From an uncultured Holophagaceae bacterium (GTDB lineage: Bacteria > Acidobacteriota > Holophagae > Holophagales > Holophagaceae), in contig CAITBU010000370.1 in NCBI GenBank assembly GCA_903890595.1, positions 1 to 12,417 on the forward strand: a stretch of DNA of 12,417 nt. Direction: 5' to 3'. The position numbers and the translations under genes are program-made. Under the pieces are notes generated by a model. That model was not told the DNA's origin. It made no database searches and worked only from the letters and a program-made list of their open reading frames with translations. Positions 1 to 6,761 of the stretch are shown in pieces (positions within the stretch are counted from its first letter, which is position 1; the number at the start of each line of letters is the position of its first letter).

Positions 1-1148
1 CCGAAGATCTTGGCGAAGCCGGCGGCTTCGATGCCGGTCCACAGGCGGTTGGCTTCGCCGTAGGTGGCGATGCGGGGGTCCATGAGGGAGTAGGGCGACT
101 GGACGCCTTCCACCACGAAGGCCCGAGGGTGCAGGGTGACGCGCACCTCGCCGCTGACGCGATCCTGGCTGGAGGTGAGGAAGGCCTCCAGGTCCCGGGC
201 GAGGGGATCGAAGAAGTGGCCCTCGTGCAGGAGGCCGCCGTAGAGGTTGCCCAGGGACTCCTTCCAGAACAGCTGCTTGCCCGAGAGCACCAGCTTTTCG
301 AGCTCCCGGTGAGCGCCGATGAGCAGGTGCGCTGCGGAGGCCTCGTAGCCCACGCGGCCCTTGATGCCGAGGATGGTGTCGCCGAGGTGCACGCCTCGGC
401 CGATGCCGTAGGGGCGGCCCAGGTCGTTGAGGCGGGCGATGAGGGTGACGGGATCCAGGCCCTCACCGTCCAGCGCCACGGGGACGCCCTGATCGAAGCT
501 GATGACCAGGGTGGTGGGTGCGGGGGTCCCGATGACACCACCCGGGAACGCTGCTTCCGGCAGGGCGCTCCAGGGGTCCAGGGTCTCCCGGCCGCCGACG
601 CTGGTGCCCCACATGCCCTCGTTGATGGAGTAGTCCTTGGTCTTCTCGGGGAACACCAGGCCGCGCTGGGCGCAGTAGTCCATCTCCTCGGCCCGGGACA
701 GGCCCAGGTCGCGGATGGGGGTCAGGATCTCCAGGTCCGGGGCCAGCGCGCGGAAGGCCACGTCGAAGCGCACCTGGTCGTTGCCAGCGCCGGTGGAGCC
801 GTGGGCGATGGCGGTGGCACCCATGCTCTTGGCCAGCTCCGCCACGGCCCGGGCCTGGCAGACGCGCTCGGCAGAGACAGACAGGGGGTACATCTGGCCA
901 CGCAGCACGTTGCCGTAGACCAGGTAGCGCAGGTAGCCATCAAAGAGTCCGGCCCGGGCGTCCACGGTGGTGTGGCTGATGGCACCGAGCTTGGGCGAGG
1001 CCGCCTCGATGCGGGCCAGCTCCGCCGGCGAGAACCCGCCCGTGTTCACCGTGACCGTGGCCACATCGTAGCCCTGCTCCTTCAGGTAGAAGACACAGAA
1101 GGACGTATCAAGACCGCCCGAAAAGGCGAGAACAGCAAGCTTGCTCAT
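1..1148 (-). CDS. argG: Argininosuccinate synthase, C-terminal end cut by window edge
   Basis: Joins citrulline and aspartate with ATP to give argininosuccinate, the penultimate step of arginine synthesis, in the cytoplasm. The N-terminal PP-loop reads SGGLDTS at residues 10-16. The family block HGSTGAGNDQVRFD lies at 116-129 and YSINE at 173-177. About 382 residues are present; the reading ends in GFAKIFG, which in related proteins lies near the C-terminus, so probably fewer than about 25 residues are missing. The start is the ATG at 1148, preceded by a GAGAGG ribosome-binding site; it begins 13 bp after argH stops. The wording around the PP-loop (AFSGGLDTSFC) and the GNDQVRFD block resembles the Xanthomonas/Bacteroidota form more than the E. 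coli form. It is the last visible gene of the leftward arginine operon. Function is well supported; the subtype is from memory of family sequences. Confidence 0.95.
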   Translation of the reverse strand, partial: MSKLAVLAFSGGLDTSFCVFYLKEQGYDVATVTVNTGGFSPAELARIEAASPKLGAISHTTVDARAGLFDGYLRYLVYGNVLRGQMYPLSVSAERVCQARAVAELAKSMGATAIAHGSTGAGNDQVRFDVAFRALAPDLEILTPIRDLGLSRAEEMDYCAQRGLVFPEKTKDYSINEGMWGTSVGGRETLDPWSALPEAAFPGGVIGTPAPTTLVISFDQGVPVALDGEGLDPVTLIARLNDLGRPYGIGRGVHLGDTILGIKGRVGYEASAAHLLIGAHRELEKLVLSGKQLFWKESLGNLYGGLLHEGHFFDPLARDLEAFLTSSQDRVSGEVRVTLHPRAFVVEGVQSPYSLMDPRIATYGEANRLWTGIEAAGFAKIF

Positions 1149-1161
1149 AGGGGACCTCTCA

Positions 1162-2517
1162 TCAGTTTGTCCATAACGCCTCCTCGGCCTGGGAGTGGGC
1201 GTCAGCTCGGGCTTGGATCCAGGTGCGGGCGGCAGAGAGCTCGGTGGTGAGCTCGTCCAGGGCCAGGTTGCCGGCGCCGCCCAGGTGGGTGGCGGTGAGG
1301 GCGCTGCGGTCCGGGGCGAAGGTGCCGTCCTGGATCTGCCGGGCCACCTCGCGGTAGGCCTCCCGGAAGGGCTTGCCCTCCTGCACCAGCACGTAGGCCT
1401 GGTGGGCGGCGTAGAGCTCGTCCGTGGCGGCAGCAGCGGCGTTCCCGGTCTGTACTTCCAGGGCCGGCAGCAGGGGCGTGAGCACGGCGAAGAGCTCCTC
1501 GGCGCTGCGCAGGGCAGTCACCAGGGGCCGCTTCAGCAGCTGCAGGTCCCGGTGGTAGCTGGAGGGCAGGCCGGCGGCGATCTGCTCCACCAGGCCGGCG
1601 GCGCCACGCAGCTCGCGGCAGCGGCCCCGGGCCAGCTCCACCACATCGGGATTCTTCTTCTGGGGCATGATGCTGGAGCCCGTGGTGAAGGCGTCCGGCA
1701 GCTTGAGGAAGCTGAACTCCTCCATGCTGTAGAGCGAGACATCCCACAGGAACTTCTCGAGCACCCCGGCGGCGGAGGCGGCCCAGCGCAGGAGGGCGAC
1801 CTCGTGGCGGCCCCGGCTGTTCTGGACGTCGATGGGGCTGCGCTGGACCTTGGAGAAGCCCAGCAGGCGGGCGGTGAGGGCCCGGTCGATGGGGAGGGGC
1901 ACGCCGAAGCCCGCCGCCGAGCCCAGGGGGCAGCGGTCCAGGCGGCCATAGACACCCTGCAGGGCCTCCAGCTCTTCCAGCAGGCCCTCGGCAAAGGCCG
2001 TGGCCCAGAGGCCGAAGGTGCTGGGCATGGCCCGCCGCAGGTGGGTGTAGCCGGGCAGGGCCGTGTCCTGATGGGCCTTGGCGAAGGCCAGAAAGGCCTC
2101 GGCCAGGTCTGCCAGGCGCAGGCCCAGGCGCACCAGGACGTCCCGCTGGTAGAGGCGCAGGGCGGTGATGACCTGGTCGTTGCGGGAGCGACCCAGGTGG
2201 ATGCGCGCACCGGCAGCACCGAGGTGCTGGGTGAGGTCCGCCTCGATGGCCGTGTGGCAGTCCTCCAGGTGGGCCGGGAGGGGGAAGGCGCCCTGCCGCG
2301 CCAGGGCGGCGATCTCGCGCAGGCGGCCCACCAGGGCCGTGGCGTCCGCAGCGGGGATGAGGCCAGCGGCGGCGAGCATCCGGGCGTGGGCGGCGCTGCC
2401 CAGGGCGTCCCAGGCCAGCAGGCTCAGGTCCGTGTCCGGGTCCTCGCCCACGGTGAAGCGGTGGATGGCCGCATCCAGGGGTGCTCCCTTGGCCCAGAGG
2501 GTCTCGTCAGGCTTCAT
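1162..2517 (-). CDS. argH: Argininosuccinate lyase
   Basis: Splits argininosuccinate into arginine and fumarate, the last step of the pathway, as a cytoplasmic homotetramer. The 451-residue product has the normal family length. The fumarase/aspartase-superfamily signature TGSSIMPQKKNPD lies at residues 279-291, with S281/S282 on the mobile loop that carries the catalytic serine. LGRSRNDQV is at 108-116 and GYTHL, with conserved H159, at 156-160. The ATG at 2517 lies inside the end of argE', overlapping it by 11 bp, with GAAGG just upstream, so the two genes are probably translationally coupled. Stretches such as FTVGEDPDTDL near the N-terminus and LPSSYHRDLQLLK resemble the Bacteroidota-type ArgH. 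Nothing appears broken. Confidence 0.96.
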   Translation of the reverse strand: MKPDETLWAKGAPLDAAIHRFTVGEDPDTDLSLLAWDALGSAAHARMLAAAGLIPAADATALVGRLREIAALARQGAFPLPAHLEDCHTAIEADLTQHLGAAGARIHLGRSRNDQVITALRLYQRDVLVRLGLRLADLAEAFLAFAKAHQDTALPGYTHLRRAMPSTFGLWATAFAEGLLEELEALQGVYGRLDRCPLGSAAGFGVPLPIDRALTARLLGFSKVQRSPIDVQNSRGRHEVALLRWAASAAGVLEKFLWDVSLYSMEEFSFLKLPDAFTTGSSIMPQKKNPDVVELARGRCRELRGAAGLVEQIAAGLPSSYHRDLQLLKRPLVTALRSAEELFAVLTPLLPALEVQTGNAAAAATDELYAAHQAYVLVQEGKPFREAYREVARQIQDGTFAPDRSALTATHLGGAGNLALDELTTELSAARTWIQARADAHSQAEEALWTN

Positions 2518-3574
2518 CGCGCACCTTCAGTTGGAAGAAGTCCTCGGTCAGCCTGGCATAGAACGCGGCGCCCGCTTCCAGTTCCGCGAGGGTGATGTGC
2601 TCGTTGGGGCGGTGGCTGCGGAAGGTGTCGCCGGGGCCGACCTTCACGGTGGGGATGTTGCCCAGGAAGGCCCAGTCCGAGGTGGTGCCAGAGCCCACGG
2701 GACCGGCTTTGCCTGCGGCCTGGAGGGCGGCCCGCACGATGGGCTCGGAGGTGGCCGTGGCCTTGGGCAGGTAGCGCTTGGAGTGGATGGCCACCTGGCT
2801 CTCCAGGCGACCCTGGAAGTCCTGGGCCAGGGCCTCGTGGTCCTGGTCCGGACCCGTGCGGAGGTCGATGAAGAACTCGCAGGCGTCGGGCACCTGGTTG
2901 CGCCAGAGGCCGCCCTGGATCTGCGTGACCTGGGCCTTCTGGGAGCCCAGCAGCTGATGGGGTGGGAACTCCATGGCGGCGATGCGCCCGATGTCCCGGG
3001 CCGCCTTGTGAATGGCGTTCTCGGCGCCCAGCATCTGGGCGTTGGCCACGTGGCCGCTCTGGCCCCGGGCGGTGCACTTGAGCACCAGGAGGCCCCTTTG
3101 GGCGGCGCAGACCCGCAGGCCTGTGGGCTCGCCCACGGCGGCGCCGTCGAAGTGCCCCAGCTCGCCCAGAACCGTGGCGATGCCGTTGCCCCCGGTCTCT
3201 TCCTCGGCGGTGAGGGCCACCACCACCTCGCCGGTCAGTGGGCGCTTGGACAGCTCGAAGGCCGCGAGCAGGATGGCGGCCACGGAGGCCTTGGCGTCAT
3301 TGGCGCCCAGGCCCTGGAGGCGGGTGCCGTTCCAGACGGGCGTGAAGGGATCCCCCTCCCAGCCGGCGCAGGGGGGCACGGTGTCCAGGTGGGAGTTCAA
3401 GAGGAGTCGGGTGCCACCGGGGCGGCCGAAGCTGAACCAGAGGTTGTGGTCCTGCCGGTGGACCTGGAAGCCGCGGGCTGCGATCAGCTCCTGGCACAGG
3501 TCGGCGATGGCGCCTTCACCCCCGGACACGCTGGGGGTGCCCACCAGGAGGGTGATGAGCTCGGCGGGGTTCAT
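2507..3574 (-). CDS. argE: M20-family deacylase, probable N-acylcitrulline deacylase
   Basis: A zinc-dependent M20 amidohydrolase of 355 residues, in the family of ArgE, DapE and LysK. Metal and catalytic residues are all visible: H62 and D64 in NSHLDTVP, bridging D93 in GANDAKAS, E125/E126 in TAEEETGG, E149 in VGEPTG, the dimer histidine H175 in SGH, and H321 in SHRPNEH. Standard ArgE deacetylates N-acetylornithine. In operons with an N-acylornithine carbamoyltransferase, as here, the partner enzyme instead releases citrulline from N-acetyl- or N-succinylcitrulline. The pattern NSHLDTV followed by W-DPFTP and GLG-NDA-ASV resembles the Bacteroidota partner enzyme. Its ATG overlaps the argB stop (ATGA), with no clear ribosome-binding site, suggesting translational coupling. 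Family is certain; the N-acylcitrulline substrate is inferred from context. Confidence 0.88.
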   Translation of the reverse strand: MNPAELITLLVGTPSVSGGEGAIADLCQELIAARGFQVHRQDHNLWFSFGRPGGTRLLLNSHLDTVPPCAGWEGDPFTPVWNGTRLQGLGANDAKASVAAILLAAFELSKRPLTGEVVVALTAEEETGGNGIATVLGELGHFDGAAVGEPTGLRVCAAQRGLLVLKCTARGQSGHVANAQMLGAENAIHKAARDIGRIAAMEFPPHQLLGSQKAQVTQIQGGLWRNQVPDACEFFIDLRTGPDQDHEALAQDFQGRLESQVAIHSKRYLPKATATSEPIVRAALQAAGKAGPVGSGTTSDWAFLGNIPTVKVGPGDTFRSHRPNEHITLAELEAGAAFYARLTEDFFQLKVRDEA

Positions 3575-4488
3575 TCGACCACCACCGGGGCGGGGGTGGC
3601 GATGATCATGGTGCCGCTGCCTTCGTTGGTGAAGACCTCCGCCAGCAGGGCATCCGGAGCCAGGCCGCTGACCAGGTGGGCGCTGGAGACGCCAGCGCGC
3701 AGGGCCTGCTTCACCGCCGTGAGCTTGGGCCGCATGCCCCCGCTGACCACGCCGCTGGCTTCGAGGCCAGCCAGCTCATCGAGGGTGGCGTGGGGGATCA
3801 GGGACGAGCTCTTGTTGATGTCCTGCAGCAGGCCGGGGACGGCCAGCAGGAAGAAGATCTTCTCGGCGCCCAGGGCCGCAGCCAGGCTGGCGGCGATGGT
3901 GTCGGCGTTGGTGTTGTAGATGGCGCCGTCGGTGCCGCCGGAGAGAGGTGCCACCACGGGGACGAAGCCGCCTTCCAGCAGGTGCGTCAGGACCCGGGGA
4001 TCCACGGAGTCGATGTCACCCACCAGGCCGAAGTCCACCAGCTGAGGCTCGGTGGCGCCATCGGGCACCACGGAGACCGGGAGGCGCTTGTGCGCCTTGA
4101 TCAGGCCCGCATCCACGCCCGAGAGGCCCACGGCGGGTACGCCAGCGGCCTGCAGCTCAGCGAGGAGGTCCATGTGCACCTGGCCGGCGAAGACCATCTT
4201 GGCGGCGTCCAGGACCTCGGGCGTCGTGACCCGCCGTCCGGCCACCTTCTTGATGGGGATCTGCATGGCCTTGCAGGCGGCATCCAGCTCCGGGCCGCCC
4301 CCGTGCACCAGCACCACGCGGATGGAGAAGCTCCAGAGCAGGGCGAGCTGCTCACAGAGGCTCTTGCGCAGCTTGGGCTCGGCGATGATCTCGCCCCCGA
4401 CCTTCACCACGAAGGTCTTGCCCCGCCACAGGCGGACGTACTGGGAGGCCTGCTTGAGGGCGGCGTAGGGATTCGGGGACAGCGGCAT
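3571..4488 (-). CDS. argB: N-acylglutamate kinase
   Basis: Phosphorylates the gamma-carboxyl of N-acetylglutamate (or N-succinylglutamate if the pathway is succinylated). It is an amino-acid-kinase-fold enzyme of 305 residues. Visible motifs are VVKVGGE with K29, the glycine loop HGGGP at 62-66, GRRVTTPEVL at 84-93, NTNAD at 192-196, and GMRPKL with K255, matching the active-site lysines and aspartate of E. coli NAGK. An N-terminal helix of about 20 residues ends in YVRLWRGKT. A comparable N-helix joins dimers into hexamers in the arginine-inhibited NAGKs of Thermotoga and Pseudomonas, so feedback inhibition is plausible. There is no C-terminal GNAT domain, so it is not the fused synthase/kinase of Xanthomonas. 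It starts at the ATG at 4488, 31 bp after argF' ends, with a weak GAGAAG upstream, and overlaps argE' by 4 bp. Confidence 0.95.
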   Translation of the reverse strand: MPLSPNPYAALKQASQYVRLWRGKTFVVKVGGEIIAEPKLRKSLCEQLALLWSFSIRVVLVHGGGPELDAACKAMQIPIKKVAGRRVTTPEVLDAAKMVFAGQVHMDLLAELQAAGVPAVGLSGVDAGLIKAHKRLPVSVVPDGATEPQLVDFGLVGDIDSVDPRVLTHLLEGGFVPVVAPLSGGTDGAIYNTNADTIAASLAAALGAEKIFFLLAVPGLLQDINKSSSLIPHATLDELAGLEASGVVSGGMRPKLTAVKQALRAGVSSAHLVSGLAPDALLAEVFTNEGSGTMIIATPAPVVVE

Positions 4489-4519
4489 GGGCTTCTCGCG
4501 GGAAAGGCAGGGCTTGGAC

Positions 4520-5512
4520 TTAGGACTGGTTCAGCAGGCTGGCGATGGTGGCGCGCTGCACGTGGAAGCGGTTCTCGGCCTCGTCCACGACGCGGCTCCA
4601 GGGGCCATCGAGGACGCTGTCGTGCACCTCGAGGTTGCGGCGCACCGGCAGGCAGTGGGTGAAGATGGCCTCCTTCGCCGCCTTCTGCATGTGGGCAGCG
4701 GTGGGCATCCAGGCGCTGAGATCCGTCATGGGAGCGGCCTCCAGGCCGGAGCTGGTGGAGGGTCCCCAGGCCTTGGCGTAGACCGCAGCGCTGCCTTCGA
4801 GGGCGGCGTCCTGGTCGTGGGTGTAGGTGATCTTGCCGCCGGTGGCAGCGGCGTAGGCCTCGGCCTCGGCTCGCACCTCGGCGGACAGCTCGTAGCCCTT
4901 GGGGTGGGCCACGCGAATCTCAGCGCCGCAGGCGGCGGCAGTGAGCAGGAAGGAGTTGGGCACGGCCTTGGGCAGGGGCTTCATGTGGGGTGCCCAGGTG
5001 AGGGTCACGGGCACCTTGGTCGAGCCGTGGGCCTCCTGGATGGTGAGCATGTCGGCCAGGCCCTGGTGGGGGTGCTCCCGAGCGCTCTCCATGCTCAGCA
5101 CGGGCACGGTGGAGAAGCGGCGGAAGGCGCTGATGACGGGATCGATCTCATCGGTGGCATCGCCCTCGCCACCGCTGAAGGTGCGCACGGCCAGCAGGTC
5201 GGCGTAGCGGCCCAGGACGGGCACACCCTCGCGCACATGCTCGGCACGGTCGGCGTTCATGATGGCGCCGTCCCGGTCTTCCAGCTTCCAGGTGCCGGCG
5301 CCCACTTCCAGCACGATGGCGTGGCCACCGTGGCGCAGCATGGCCGCCTCGAAGCTGGCGCGGGTGCGCAGGCTGGGGTTGAAGAAGATCATGCCGAGGA
5401 TGCGGTCCGCGAAGATCGCGCCGGGGCGGGTCTTCTTCCACTCGGCGGCCACGGCCAGGATCTGCTTGACCCCTGCGGGGCCCAGGTCGGAGATGCGGGT
5501 GAAGTGCTTCAT
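4520..5512 (-). CDS. argF': N-acyl-L-ornithine carbamoyltransferase, probably succinyl-type
   Basis: Transfers the carbamoyl group of carbamoyl phosphate to the delta-amine of an N-acylated ornithine. Carbamoyl-phosphate motifs are NPSLRTR (45-51) and HPHQ (147-150), with HCLP at 286-289. Features that separate it from ordinary OTCase are W75 in GTWKLE, the proline-rich loop APHMKPLPKAVP (174-185) and RRN (291-293). All have direct counterparts in Xanthomonas AOTCase and Bacteroides fragilis SOTCase. Length (330 aa) fits both. A90, exactly 15 residues after W75, occupies the position that is E92 in Xanthomonas AOTCase and P90 in the Bacteroides SOTCase. Ala removes the charged side chain and favours succinylornithine. 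The ATG at 5512 overlaps the argD stop (ATGA) and follows GGAG by 5 nt. N-acylornithine class is very likely; succinyl preference is an inference. Confidence 0.9.
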   Translation of the reverse strand: MKHFTRISDLGPAGVKQILAVAAEWKKTRPGAIFADRILGMIFFNPSLRTRASFEAAMLRHGGHAIVLEVGAGTWKLEDRDGAIMNADRAEHVREGVPVLGRYADLLAVRTFSGGEGDATDEIDPVISAFRRFSTVPVLSMESAREHPHQGLADMLTIQEAHGSTKVPVTLTWAPHMKPLPKAVPNSFLLTAAACGAEIRVAHPKGYELSAEVRAEAEAYAAATGGKITYTHDQDAALEGSAAVYAKAWGPSTSSGLEAAPMTDLSAWMPTAAHMQKAAKEAIFTHCLPVRRNLEVHDSVLDGPWSRVVDEAENRFHVQRATIASLLNQS

Positions 5513-6657
5513 GGTTGCTCCGGCACAAAGGACTGGATGGCGGTGATGAGGGCGCTGAGGGCTTCACTGCTCAGGTTGAGGGGGGGCATGAGACGCAGGA
5601 CGGTGGCATCGCCGGAGCCGCCCACCAGGATATGGCAGGCCAGCAGGTGCTTCTTGAGGGCGGCAGCGTGGGCGCTGCGCAGACCCAGCAGCAGGCCTTC
5701 GCCCAGGACCTCGCTGACCACGGAGCCAGCCAGCTCCTGGCGCAGGCGGGCGGCGGCCTTGGCGGCGTTGGCCATCATGCCCTCGCCGGTGATGGCGTCC
5801 ACAGTGGCGATGAGGGCCGCACAGGCCAGCGGTCCACCCCCGAAGGTGCTGCCCAGGTCCCCGCCCTTGAGCTTGGCGGCGACTTGGGTGGTCATGAGCA
5901 GGGCGCCCATGGGGACACCGGAGGCGAGGCCCTTGGCGCTGGTCATGAAGTCCGGCCGCACGCCGTAGAACTGCGCAGCAAAGGGCACGCCCAGGCGGCC
6001 CATGCCGGTCTGGATCTCGTCGAAGATGAGCAGGGTGCCGCTGGCATCGCACTTGGCGCGCAGGGCCTCGAACCAGGGCCGAGTGGCGGTCTTGATCCCG
6101 GCCATGCTCTGGATGGGCTCCAGGATGATGCCGGCGATGTCGGAGAAGTCAGCGGCGGCCAGGGCGGCCAGATCGCCAAAGGGCAGCCGCAGGGTGGGCA
6201 CCAGGTGGTCCGCATAGGGCTGGGTGATCTTGGGATCGTCCGTGACCGAGAGGGCCAGCAGGGTGCGGCCGTGCCAGCCACCATCGAAGGCCGCGAGGCG
6301 CTTCCGGCCCGTGAGCAGGAGGGCCAGCTTCAGGGCATTCTCATTGGCCTCGGCGCCGCTGTTGCAGAAGAAGACCGAGTCCATGCCAGAGAAGGCGGTG
6401 ATGCGCTCGGCGGCCAGATCCCGCACGGGCAGGGCGGCGGCGGCCGAGTAGAAGAGCAGGCTGGCCGCCTGGTCCGCCACGGCCTTCACCACCGCCGGGT
6501 GGCTGTGGCCCGTGGCGCAGACGCAGTGCCCGCCATAGAAGTCCCACCAGGCGCCGCCCGCATCGTCGAAGACCCGGTCGCCCTGGCCCTTCACCAGGGG
6601 AAAGGGATAGGGGGCGTAGGTGGGCAGCAGGGCGGGAATGGGGGTGGTGGCAGTCAT
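5509..6657 (-). CDS. argD: N-acylornithine aminotransferase (class III, PLP)
   Basis: Converts N-acylglutamate semialdehyde plus glutamate to N-acylornithine and 2-oxoglutarate. The 382-residue product is a class III PLP aminotransferase: NSGAEANE (99-106) for phosphate binding, D213 in FDEIQTGMGR for the pyridine nitrogen, and K242 in TSAKGLASG as the Schiff-base lysine. STFGGGPLA follows later. The YGGHCVCATGHSHP and LLFYS stretches near the N-terminus, and GSGDATVLRLMPPLNLS at the C-terminus, resemble Bacteroidota ArgD/succinylornithine aminotransferases. I place the start at the ATG at 6657, preceded by AGGA at 7-nt spacing. A longer reading from a TTG at 6690 adds 11 poorly conserved residues and has no comparable binding site. 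It is the first gene of the leftward arg operon, divergent from argR. Confidence 0.93.
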   Translation of the reverse strand: MTATTPIPALLPTYAPYPFPLVKGQGDRVFDDAGGAWWDFYGGHCVCATGHSHPAVVKAVADQAASLLFYSAAAALPVRDLAAERITAFSGMDSVFFCNSGAEANENALKLALLLTGRKRLAAFDGGWHGRTLLALSVTDDPKITQPYADHLVPTLRLPFGDLAALAAADFSDIAGIILEPIQSMAGIKTATRPWFEALRAKCDASGTLLIFDEIQTGMGRLGVPFAAQFYGVRPDFMTSAKGLASGVPMGALLMTTQVAAKLKGGDLGSTFGGGPLACAALIATVDAITGEGMMANAAKAAARLRQELAGSVVSEVLGEGLLLGLRSAHAAALKKHLLACHILVGGSGDATVLRLMPPLNLSSEALSALITAIQSFVPEQP

Positions 6658-6664
6658 GCGGACA

Positions 6665-6668
6665 TCCT
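6665..6668 (-). promoter_or_regulatory. Ribosome-binding site deciding the argD start
   Basis: AGGA on the minus strand, 7 nt before the ATG at 6657. The alternative in-frame TTG (6690) and ATG (6684) starts lack a comparable site, so this decides the start. Confidence 0.6.
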
Positions 6669-6704
6669 GTGCAGGGGCGTGCATAAGCAAAGGGCAGAAC
6701 GCAT

Positions 6705-6732
6705 ATTATGCGCTCGTGGCAACGGGATTCAA
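6705..6732 (-). promoter_or_regulatory. Predicted sigma-70-type promoter of the arg operon
   Basis: On the minus strand, TTGAAT (6732-6727) is followed after 16 bp by CATAAT (6710-6705). Transcription would start near 6698, giving a leader of about 40 nt before argD. The -10 lies within a short dyad, GCAT-ATT-ATGC (6701-6711). A single TGCAT at 6680-6684 sits just downstream of the predicted start and could be an additional ArgR half-site. This is a motif match only. Confidence 0.4.
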
Positions 6733-6761
6733 GCAAAAATCCTGTGACGAATGTGGGTTTA

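Noticed and set aside
4735..4775. PSTSSG-like peptide in ArgF' (and PELVEG on the opposite strand), which often marks a REP-type repeat inserted in a gene.
   Set aside because: The loop is about the same length as in Bacteroides SOTCase, the DNA is only partly like known REP sequences, and I saw no second copy in the window.
1195..5968. Several very long plus-strand open frames opposite the arg genes (up to about 580 codons).
   Set aside because: They mirror genes with clear family motifs on the other strand, are rich in Gly/Ala/Gln/His or Arg/Ser/Pro runs, and show no recognisable domain. GC-rich DNA produces such antisense frames routinely.
6701..6711. GCAT-ATT-ATGC as a second ARG box.
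   Set aside because: The centre is 3 bp instead of 4 and the site is one base out of the 21-bp register. It is better read as the -10 region of the arg promoter with at most a weak ArgR contact.
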